Under the pieces are notes generated by a model. It saw only the letters and a list, made by a program, of their open reading frames with translations, was not told the DNA's origin and ran no database searches. Positions 60,101-64,000 of a DNA stretch of 64,000 nucleotides are shown piece by piece. A program made the position numbers and the translations under genes. Every line of letters begins with the position of its first letter. Within the stretch, counting starts at the first letter, position 1. Source of the DNA: Anseranas semipalmata (lineage: Eukaryota; Chordata; Aves; Anseriformes; Anseranatidae); NCBI GenBank assembly GCA_013399115.1, contig VXAA01006535.1:461112-525111 (forward strand). The letters are read 5' to 3'.

Positions 60101-62672
60101 ATAGTAGCTGATTACGCGACTGATAAAGAAAAAAAAGGTGCCTAAAAGTGGTCTGCGTATGCTACAGTTACTGTTCCAAACAAGTTCCTGTTGCATGTGC
60201 AGGTTTAAGATAATGCTTCTCGTCAGTGTTAACATCTAGACTCCATGGTCTTGATGTTTCTTTTTTTTTGAATGGTTTCTATGAAGAAACTGTGGTTCCT
60301 GACAAGTGGTACCACATCAGAGTGGAATCATTTCCCTAATGCTTTAAACACTGCAGGTCTGTTAGAAAAATTGTGAGAAGGCAATATAGCCATCTGTGTT
60401 GAAAATGCATTTCTGTCCATTTCGTTTTGCAAGAAGCTACACATAACAGGCTTGAGAGAAACTAAATGAATGATGGTTCACAGTGTCTTCCCACACGCTT
60501 GTAAGGCTGGCCACAAATCTTTTGTTATCTATAGAGTGAACAACATTCATGAAAGATAGCAGGTTAAATACATAACATAAATTAATATTTTCAGGAATAA
60601 CTACTGTGCATTTTGGAAATCACATAAGTTCCACTGAACATGGAACAAGGGCTGCCAAGTCACTTGGGTTTCTAAATGTCATCTGTGCTTTTTGGAATGA
60701 GGGGACTGGACTAGAAACACAACCTTCCCACTATTTAAAAAAATAAAAATAAAAAGCCAAATTTAAATTTAAAGACCTAGTTTTGTATATGATCCCACTT
60801 TTATATTTAGTGAAGCATTATTAAATGAATTTTATATAACATAAATATACTGCAATTGTTGCTAATAATAACAATGAGAGAGGAAATACCAACTATAAAT
60901 TCTTGTCTTTTAATTCTTTTCAGTTATTATATTTCATTTCTCATAGTGTTGTGCTTGGAAGCCTCAGTTGTAGAGTCAGGATGCCATTATATCAGCTGTT
61001 CTACAAAAAGAATAAAATGCAAAATTTTGCAAAGGGTGCCTATATGTCTATATATGAAGACGTGAGTCAACAGATGGATACTGACAGCTAGACAGAAGAA
61101 TGCCAGAAACCTGTCAGACAATACTGGTCAATATGATAGGCAGTGATATCAGCACACAAATTGTGTGGCTGATATCCTTTCTTTTTTTCCTTAGGTGCTA
61201 TCATAAAGGACATTTGCAGGAAGGATTTGAAATTGGTTAATGAATTGGCTTTGTGAATGTTAACTCCTCTTTCTACGCGGTGTAAATGCTGAAGGTTTCC
61301 TAAATGGGTTTTGCTGATCAGTTGTTTGCAGACTTTCAGATAATGCACTTAATTTAGTATAACATAAATTGCAATTTTGAATTATACACTGTGTTCATAG
61401 TAGATTTTACATCAGGTCTGTAAGAGGATAGCTTTTCACAGATACCATTTAGATAGCACTTCTATCTAAAGACTGGATCAGGTTGTAACTATGACAACCT
61501 AGCAGATACAGCTGCACTTTGAGAGCAGAAATTCTCTACTGCCTTTTTTCAATAATGGATAATTTGAATTTAAAACATTAATTCAGTTCCCTTTTTGTAA
61601 AGTAGTAATTTTGATGAGCTGTATCTAATCCAAAAAATATAGTGAGAATTAACCTGTAAGCTTTAAAATGTACCTGATTTTTCCTTCTGTCATTGCTTCC
61701 AGTGTTCTTACCACACATGCTAGTGGTGTTCTGAGGCACACTTGAGTCTCTCGGTACTAACACAAAACAATATAGTAGCAATAGGGTCTTATGACATTTT
61801 CTTTTGATTTTAACTCGTCCTTAATATAAGTAGTAATGTCATCTTTGTTTAAAAAAAAAAAAATCATAATTCATTTGTGTTGCTTTTTTCTCTCATTTTT
61901 CCCCTTCTGAAGAAATGTAGAACATTTTTATTGCTTAAAGGGGCAAAAAGCAAAATACAGCTCCTTCTTTCTGAGAGTATTTACTGAAAATAGTCATTCT
62001 TTTTACTTTGTATATAACCACCCTCTGAAATGTCCTGTCACCTTAGACAATTGCTATAGAGTTCCACAGAATGCTGAAAAAAAATAAAGAATTAATGAAA
62101 TACGAAAGGACAAAATTAGCACCTAATAAATTCAGCAGGATTTTAGACTAGTCTGTAATGAAACATAGGGTCTTAGCTCTACTGTATCCTATTGAATTTT
62201 TCCACTAGGGTATCATTTTTCTTCTGCTCACTTACACATAAATGTGCATGATTTTATCTTTAAAGCCTACCAGTTGAACAAAGCTAAGTGGAAGGCTCAA
62301 GACAAATTTTGCATGTTGCATTAAAGAAATGAGAGGGAGTTGTGCTAGGTCACAGAAGAATGAATTGCAGCTGGAGCCTGGGATTAATACACAAAGTGAG
62401 CCAGGTTGTGGTAGTCAGGGAAACAGCAGGCACAAATGTTGCTGAGGAAATGAAAAACAAAATCAAGTCCGTTCTGTGAATTTTCTGTCAGCAATCTCCA
62501 TGGGTCAAGGCATTCTGTTATGATGATCTATATTCTTACAGATAATGCCACATAATGTTGACTAGTTTCTGATTAATATTTCATATTTTTCACTTCTTAT
62601 ATTTTTCTTGCTAGATCCACAGGCAAGGAGTTTGCACTGAAGATCATTGACAAGGCTAAATGCTGTGGAAAG
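64..62672 (+). CDS. DCLK2: DCLK2, doublecortin-like kinase 2 (partial; span of exons 1-8)
   Basis: This entry gives the span of the coding exons, which are listed one by one below. The joined exons encode a start peptide, the tail of a first DCX domain, a complete second DCX domain, a Ser/Pro-rich linker and the first part of a CaMK-family kinase domain. Known role of the family: the DCX domains bind and stabilise microtubules, mainly in neurons, and the C-terminal Ser/Thr kinase resembles CaM kinases. DCLK2 is preferred over DCLK1 because the start peptide ([18 protein letters not shown]), the linker motif FRGLK and the cassette exon match remembered mammalian DCLK2. Every junction keeps the reading frame. 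Two parts are missing: most of exon 1 (gap at 166) and everything after the ATP-binding lysine exon, which lies past the right edge. Identity is from memory of the family, not from a search. Confidence 0.93.
166..166. other. assembly gap mark (N)
   Basis: A single N separates the GC-rich exon 1 from AT-rich sequence that appears again in unbroken context at 1984. The composition change is abrupt and the exon is unfinished, so the N stands for missing sequence of unknown length and not for one ambiguous base. Confidence 0.9.
167..1787. repeat. first copy of a 1,621-bp duplicated segment (probable false duplication)
   Basis: This segment appears identical to 1984-3604 (constant offset 1,817) wherever I compared it, including both ends and two short open frames that translate identically. 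It has an N immediately on each side (166 and 1788), whereas the second copy sits in continuous sequence. That pattern fits a separate small contig that the assembler failed to merge. The segment itself holds no recognisable exon and reads as intron 1 sequence. Confidence 0.92.
1788..1788. other. assembly gap mark (N)
   Basis: A single N ends the first copy of the duplicated segment. In the second copy the matching sequence continues at 3605 into tgtttt-free, unique intron sequence (taagcttcctaaagc), which shows that the join at 1788 is artificial. Confidence 0.9.
1789..1983. other. intronic spacer between the two copies
   Basis: About 195 bases of AT-rich sequence that begin with an A-rich run (1797-1817) next to the N. 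It is probably the true left flank of the 1984-3604 segment, and the A-run may be why contig assembly stopped here. No coding signal was seen. Confidence 0.6.
1984..3604. repeat. second copy of the 1,621-bp duplicated segment
   Basis: This copy is continuous with sequence on both sides and is probably the genuine locus. It is AT-rich intron 1 sequence. The short open frames in it (for example 2453-2677 on the minus strand) have no recognisable domain and repeat exactly in the first copy. Confidence 0.9.
3605..6702. other. DCLK2 intron 1, unique sequence
   Basis: Unique AT-rich intronic sequence. The open frames here are under 95 codons, lie on both strands and show no domain, so I treat them as chance. 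No RNA gene or known transposon was recognised. Confidence 0.6.
6703..6703. other. assembly gap mark (N) beside AT repeat
   Basis: A single N immediately precedes the AT-only block at 6704-6857. The position suggests that the repeat array is incomplete or collapsed. Confidence 0.75.
6704..6857. repeat. AT-only low-complexity block
   Basis: About 150 bases made almost entirely of A and T, built from variants of taat, atat and aattaatat. It contains many short palindromes, so it can form hairpins or cruciforms. It is bounded on the left by an assembly gap. Confidence 0.85.
6858..10412. other. DCLK2 intron 1, with T/G-rich microsatellites
   Basis: AT-rich intron. It holds (GTT)n and T-rich tracts at about 9250-9298 and 9711-9760, and an A/C-rich tract at about 9818-9855 that is roughly complementary to the latter. 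No exon-like open frame with splice sites and a recognisable peptide was seen. Confidence 0.6.
9711..9855. repeat. imperfect inverted repeat of (GTT)n/T tract and A/(AAC)n tract
   Basis: The left arm (about 9721-9760) is GTT repeats followed by a T run. The right arm (about 9818-9855) is an A run followed by AAC and AAAC repeats and ends ccaac. Read in reverse complement, the right arm resembles the left. The spacer is about 57 bases. In RNA this could fold into a long imperfect hairpin. Confidence 0.65.
10413..10510 (-). mobile_element. CR1 LINE 3'-end fragment
   Basis: The plus strand reads tagaatcgtaggataattca, then gtttggaaggcgcctctggaggtcgtctaatcc, then tgctcaaa. This is a diverged form of the CR1 3' untranslated end, seen here in reverse orientation (the 3' terminus is at the left). 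The right boundary fades out near 10510 and is approximate. Several substitutions from the usual CR1 consensus suggest an old copy. Confidence 0.75.
10511..12412. other. DCLK2 intron 1, 3' part with polypyrimidine tract
   Basis: Intronic sequence. A T-rich tract with scattered G at about 12311-12358 lies roughly 55 bases upstream of the exon 2 acceptor (cttcttttcag, ending at 12412), with a shorter pyrimidine run directly at the acceptor. A (GTTT)n run is present near 11825-11842. Nothing else was recognised. Confidence 0.6.
12413..12747 (+). CDS. DCLK2: DCLK2 exon 2: end of first DCX domain, linker, second DCX domain
   Basis: The exon is 335 nt. It is preceded by cttcttttcag and followed by gtagga. 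It starts with two bases completing a Gly codon and encodes 111 codons after that. Residues [10 protein letters not shown], then [12 protein letters not shown], close the first DCX domain. A variable linker follows, then [10 protein letters not shown] and [20 protein letters not shown], the start of the second DCX domain. The exon ends after CTLDGKQ with the frame at a codon boundary. The second domain is almost identical to remembered mammalian DCLK1 and DCLK2. The inter-domain linker differs and contains a 9-bp tandem repeat (ttgacatct, ttgacatcc at 12520-12537) that gives LTSLTS. A Cys occurs after NPNW, where mammals have Ser as I recall. Confidence 0.97.
12748..19968. other. DCLK2 intron 2, first part
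   Basis: AT-rich intron beginning with the donor gtagga. It contains homopolymer runs (A run at 14962-14973; C run near 15046-15053) but no recognised gene or transposon. Open frames here are short and often overlap on both strands, for example at 14570-15200, which is typical of chance. Confidence 0.55.
20058..20757 (-). pseudogene. remnant CR1 reverse transcriptase C-terminal region
   Basis: Two frames on the minus strand, 20757-20239 and 20252-20058, together cover the thumb and C-terminal region of a CR1 ORF2 protein. Recognisable pieces are [38 protein letters not shown] and [17 protein letters not shown]. The frame shifts where the two overlap. The upstream polymerase palm is split off by the nested insertion. 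The endonuclease domain and the 5' part are missing. Much of the coding capacity survives, which suggests a moderately young copy. Confidence 0.92.
20821..20993 (-). mobile_element. short CR1 3' fragment nested in the larger CR1
   Basis: The segment begins at the left with an 8-bp repeat tail (acagaatc, acagaatc, acagaatt), followed by gttcaggttggaagagacct and tccaagatcacctagtccaa, the typical CR1 3' end in reverse orientation. It interrupts the reading frame of the older element exactly between the codons for IEG and RDAIQ-type sequence. The bases ccctc stand at 20816-20820 and again at 20994-20998, consistent with a 5-bp target-site duplication. It is 173 bp long, a strongly 5'-truncated insertion, and is younger than its host element. 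Confidence 0.88.
23352..23378. repeat. poly-T tract
   Basis: A run of about 27 T with no interruption, followed by aaagc. On the minus strand it reads as a poly-A tract, but no retroposed gene body or target duplication was recognised beside it. Confidence 0.85.
27432..27493. repeat. 22-bp direct repeat, 40-bp period
   Basis: The sequence beginning ctgccagtccattttaatgc (22 bases) occurs at 27432-27453 and again at 27472-27493. Between the copies is an 18-base segment rich in gtgcactgtac. It looks like a local tandem duplication with a period of 40. Confidence 0.85.
32585..32612. repeat. (GATA)n microsatellite
   Basis: The run gattgatagatagatagata continues to 32612, giving about five to six GATA units with a gatt variant at the left end. 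It is intronic and likely to be length-variable between individuals. Confidence 0.9.
33575..33614. repeat. 20-bp tandem duplication
   Basis: The sequence tgtataatatactgagat is repeated with a period of 20 (33575 and 33595), and a third, degraded relative (tgtataatattcc) lies near 33630. It is a small local tandem duplication in AT-rich intron. Confidence 0.8.
35954..35954. other. N mark in intron 2
   Basis: A single N lies a few bases after an A run (35938-35949). Unlike the N at 166, nothing in the flanks proves missing sequence, so it may be either a gap or an ambiguous base. Confidence 0.6.
35955..40315. other. DCLK2 intron 2, third part
   Basis: AT-rich intron with two moderately GC-richer patches (about 37670-37815 and 39825-39895). 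Open frames of 121 and 141 codons at 36846-37211 (plus) and 36304-36729 (minus) have no recognised domain. A T run occurs at 39989-40007. Confidence 0.5.
40316..41110. promoter_or_regulatory. intragenic CpG-rich island in intron 2
   Basis: Two CpG clusters stand out in AT-rich intron: about 40316-40490, and 40862-41110, where I count by eye about 24 CpGs in 250 bases. The second cluster contains runs such as gcccgcagccggcgctcccg and ccgcggctgctg. It lies about 1.0 kb upstream of exon 3. In vertebrates such islands usually mark promoters or developmental enhancers, because methylated CpG is otherwise lost. No TATA box or initiator was identified, so the promoter role is an inference. A GC-rich processed insertion is an alternative. 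Confidence 0.5.
41111..42116. other. DCLK2 intron 2, last part with exon 3 acceptor
   Basis: AT-rich intron ending in the acceptor atattttcccatcaag at 42116. The pyrimidine tract (tttatttttctttgtatattttccc) is good although the last bases before AG are purine-rich. No gene was seen. Confidence 0.6.
42117..42219 (+). CDS. DCLK2: DCLK2 exon 3: C-terminal part of second DCX domain
   Basis: The exon is 103 nt. It encodes [20 protein letters not shown] and then [14 protein letters not shown], plus the first base of a split codon, followed by the donor gtaaga. It directly continues the exon 2 peptide CTLDGKQ, and together they complete the second DCX domain. The sequence matches remembered mammalian DCLK2 almost residue for residue (Tyr instead of Phe in KYRY). 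If the donor were not used, the frame would stay open to 42392, but those residues show no resemblance to the family. Confidence 0.97.
42220..44310. other. DCLK2 intron 3
   Basis: About 2.1 kb of AT-rich intron with a long pyrimidine microsatellite at 42881-42934. It ends in tgcttggtttgtag at 44310. No other element was recognised. Confidence 0.65.
42881..42934. repeat. T/CT pyrimidine tract
   Basis: Fifty-four bases of pure pyrimidine: a T-rich run, seven to eight CT units and a second T run of about 19. Homopurine-homopyrimidine tracts of this kind can form triplex DNA and are typically length-variable. Confidence 0.9.
44311..44412 (+). CDS. DCLK2: DCLK2 exon 4: Ser/Arg/Pro-rich linker
   Basis: The exon is 102 nt between tggtttgtag and gtacaac. 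With one base from exon 3 it encodes [13 protein letters not shown], then a short variable part, then [14 protein letters not shown], and leaves one base (G) of the next codon. It corresponds to the mammalian DCLK2 segment with the same ECRV and RRSKSPAS motifs. The SP sites are likely targets of proline-directed kinases (inference). Two Met codons (44322 and 44337) are in frame here; as I recall the human sequence has Leu at the first, so this exon could offer a start for a shorter product. Confidence 0.95.
44413..45747. other. DCLK2 intron 4, upstream of cassette exon
   Basis: About 1.3 kb of AT-rich intron with no recognised element. It ends in the acceptor tgtgtcaattatatgagtacag, which has a weak pyrimidine tract, in keeping with alternative use of the exon that follows. 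Confidence 0.6.
45748..45798 (+). CDS. DCLK2: DCLK2 alternative cassette exon in the linker
   Basis: A 51-nt exon between ag at 45746-45747 and the donor gtgagc at 45799. It enters in phase 1 and leaves in phase 1. Joined to the last G of exon 4 it encodes [17 protein letters not shown] and passes one G on to exon 5, giving VNGTPSSQ. It can therefore be included or skipped without changing frame, adding 17 residues. I recall a very similar insert (VKRAGHSSAYSTAKSP) at the same place in mouse DCLK2, so this is probably a conserved alternative exon. The weak upstream pyrimidine tract and good donor fit regulated splicing. It is easily missed by gene callers because of its size. Confidence 0.88.
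46867..47000 (-). mobile_element. possible CR1 LINE 3' fragment, diverged
   Basis: The plus strand begins tagaatcatagaaggacaaa and continues with aagggacatcaggggtcatctagtc and then gcccctgtctcagag. This resembles the reverse-oriented CR1 3' end (agaatcatagaa, gggacct, atctagtccaacccc) with many changes and small indels. The right boundary is uncertain. Confidence 0.5.
48425..48457. repeat. (GTTT)n microsatellite
   Basis: Six GTTT units (tttgtttgtttgtttgtttg core) preceded by ggtttttg and followed by a T run. It is intronic and probably length-variable. Confidence 0.9.
48997..49091 (+). CDS. DCLK2: DCLK2 exon 5: Ser/Thr/Pro-rich linker
   Basis: The exon is 95 nt between ttgctttggccag and gtaagt. 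With the G carried from exon 4 or the cassette exon it encodes [20 protein letters not shown], then [12 protein letters not shown], and ends at a codon boundary. It matches remembered mammalian DCLK2 over its whole length. The dense SP and TP sites and Ser run are typical of the flexible, phosphorylated linker (a PEST-like region) between the microtubule-binding and kinase parts. Confidence 0.97.
49092..57333. other. DCLK2 intron 5
   Basis: About 8.2 kb of AT-rich intron with A runs (49174-49191, 52279-52293, 54390-54402). Open frames of 111 codons (49549-49884, plus) and 134 codons (50807-51211, minus) have no recognised domain. A weakly repeat-like segment near 53446-53500 could not be assigned. 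It ends in the acceptor tatacctccatag. Confidence 0.55.
57334..57406 (+). CDS. DCLK2: DCLK2 exon 6: linker before the kinase domain
   Basis: The exon is 73 nt and is followed by gtagga. It encodes [13 protein letters not shown], then [11 protein letters not shown], and leaves one base of a Gly codon that exon 7 completes. It lines up with the mammalian segment ISAHGRSSSNVNG...SPEG in position, length and end motif, although it is the most divergent exon in the window. As I recall, mammals have one more residue (Gln) at its start; here only one AG is present at the acceptor. Confidence 0.9.
57407..58695. other. DCLK2 intron 6
   Basis: About 1.3 kb of AT-rich intron with T-rich stretches at 57875-57925. 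It ends in cttgcttttttgcag. No gene or repeat family was recognised. Confidence 0.65.
58696..58804 (+). CDS. DCLK2: DCLK2 exon 7: start of kinase domain, glycine-rich loop
   Basis: The exon is 109 nt between a strong acceptor (cttgcttttttgcag) and gtgagc. It encodes [20 protein letters not shown] and then [15 protein letters not shown], plus two bases of an Arg codon. [19 protein letters not shown] is the first kinase strand and the glycine-rich ATP-binding loop (GDGNFAVV). The sequence agrees closely with mammalian DCLK2 ([20 protein letters not shown]). It enters in phase 1 and leaves in phase 2. Confidence 0.97.
58805..62614. other. DCLK2 intron 7
   Basis: About 3.8 kb of AT-rich intron with an A run at 61850-61863. 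It ends in a pyrimidine-rich tract, cacttcttatatttttcttgctag. The short open frames have no recognised domain. Confidence 0.6.
62615..62672 (+). CDS. DCLK2: DCLK2 exon 8: kinase domain, ATP-binding lysine
   Basis: The exon is 58 nt between tttttcttgctag and gtagtg. Its first base completes Arg from exon 7, and it then encodes [19 protein letters not shown], ending on a codon boundary. The Lys in FALKIID is the conserved ATP-anchoring lysine of protein kinases. The next family residues (EHLIENEV) are not found in the remaining 1.3 kb, so exon 9 lies outside the window. Confidence 0.97.
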
Positions 62673-64000
62673 GTAGTGTACAACAATTTACATGCATAAG
62701 AAAAATAGCAGAAACAGCACGAGCAGCTGCTCATTAGTCATAAATGGTGGGTGTGTTTGGGTTTTCTGACAGTTTTCAGAATATCTGTTTAATAGGGTGA
62801 TATTCCATCCAAGAAGCAAATAATAAAATAGTGAGTGTTAGTCTGCTAGATTATAGAGTAAAAAAAACCACCAAATTGTCATCTTTTTTATTGAACTAAC
62901 AAAGAAAATACCAATACTTGTCCAAAATGAAACCAGAAGAGAAAATGACAAAATGTAGCCCGATGGGTTTGATCTGTAAAACATGAGGAAATTTGCTGCT
63001 ATATCTGTATTTATATAATTCCCTTACTCAGAGGTGCTCTAACAGAAATGGTCTATCTGTGCAGTTTTTAGGTTGTGTATTAGGTGTTAGGAGATGAATG
63101 TTCCCTCCCCCCATCACTTTATCTACTATTCTCTAAGTTTATTTAAGGGAGAATTTAGAAAGGAATCTTAAAAATGTATAACCACAAGAAAAACAGTGCT
63201 AAAATTGCCTTTCTGAGATTTAAATGTTGGCATTTCTTCGGCTGTGGGAAGGACGAGCTAGTGTGGTTTACTGCAGAAGAAAACTTTTGGGTGATTTTTA
63301 CTGCTTTCAGCTTCAGATGTTTCTATTACTTGTCTGAGTCAGCTTCTTAAGTATCATAAATTGGAATGGTCCAGAGACAGACAATCCATTCTATACAGTA
63401 GGGTTTAGACATATTTTCTACTTAGCATTCTTGCTCCTTTAAAACAAACAAAAAAAAAAACACAAAGAAAAGCAACCCTATGGATGCATACCTGTCTGTT
63501 TTGAAAGGACCTGTATCTGTGTAGCTGCATACAGACGTATGTGTGTGTATGTAAGCAGAGGACTGTGGTTAGAAGATGTTTATACCTGTTAGAGCAGTGG
63601 CAGAACTGTCCGGGAAGAATTCCAGAAAAGAAAATACTTAAAATCTGCTACTGCTTAGTCCTTCCTCACCCTCTCTCCCATGCCAAGATAAGCCTTGTCT
63701 TAAAAACAACCATCTGAACCAAATATGCATGACTTGTAAGTTGCTCACTGCTCTCTAGCAATTTATCTTGGATGCCCTAAAATTTGAATCCCATTGAATA
63801 ATGCATTTTCTACAAGCAGCCTAAATGTTAATTATAAACATATGAATATAGACTAAAATCTATAGTGTGCTATCCAGGAGAATGTTATAAAAAGTTCTAG
63901 AATTATTCTTTTAAATAACAAAAAATAGCAAAAGCTGTGGGGTGGCTGAAAATAAGTAACTACACACTAGTCAGCATTTTGAAGACAGGTATCAAAACAG
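62673..64000. other. DCLK2 intron 8, 5' part
   Basis: AT-rich intron running to the right edge, with an A run near 63450-63460. No sequence encoding the next kinase segment was found. Confidence 0.7.

Noticed and set aside
1..64000. CRISPR arrays, operons, prophage, tRNA or rRNA genes
   Set aside because: None is visible. The window is a vertebrate gene with introns; its regular repeats are microsatellites or CR1 tails.

Overview
The window is vertebrate nuclear DNA, most likely from a bird. It is AT-rich, has long introns with GT-AG splice sites, carries CR1 LINE retrotransposon copies of the kind that dominate bird genomes, and contains single-N gap marks of a draft assembly. No prokaryotic feature was seen (no operon, Shine-Dalgarno site, CRISPR array or insertion sequence).

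The whole window is the 5' two-thirds or so of one plus-strand gene, DCLK2 (doublecortin-like kinase 2). I recognised it by comparing translated exons with remembered mammalian DCLK2 and DCLK1; no search was run. Layout: exon 1 with the start codon at 64, cut by an assembly gap at 166; intron 1 to 12412; exon 2 at 12413-12747 (end of the first DCX domain, linker, most of the second DCX domain); a 29.4 kb intron 2; exon 3 at 42117-42219 (rest of the second DCX domain); exon 4 at 44311-44412; a 51-nt in-frame cassette exon at 45748-45798; exon 5 at 48997-49091; exon 6 at 57334-57406 (Ser/Pro-rich linker); exon 7 at 58696-58804 (kinase N-lobe with the glycine-rich loop); exon 8 at 62615-62672 (ATP-binding lysine). 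The remaining kinase exons lie beyond the right edge. All exon junctions are phase-compatible.

The product is a microtubule-binding Ser/Thr kinase: tandem DCX domains bind and stabilise microtubules, a flexible phosphorylatable Ser/Pro linker follows, and a CaMK-type kinase domain ends the protein. The cassette exon lengthens the linker without changing frame.

Non-coding content: a 1,621-bp segment (167-1787) appears again, apparently unchanged, at 1984-3604; N marks on both sides of the first copy point to false duplication by the assembler. A nested pair of CR1 elements lies at 19969-21160, with a possible 5-bp target duplication. Two smaller CR1-like fragments, several microsatellites and homopolymer tracts, an AT-only block at 6704-6857, and a CpG-rich island inside intron 2 (about 40316-41110) make up the rest.

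I found no previously undescribed system. The points most worth a second look are the CpG island as a possible internal promoter, the cassette exon, a strong-looking cryptic exon at 46236-46288 that would introduce an immediate stop, and the assembly errors that remove most of the first DCX domain.
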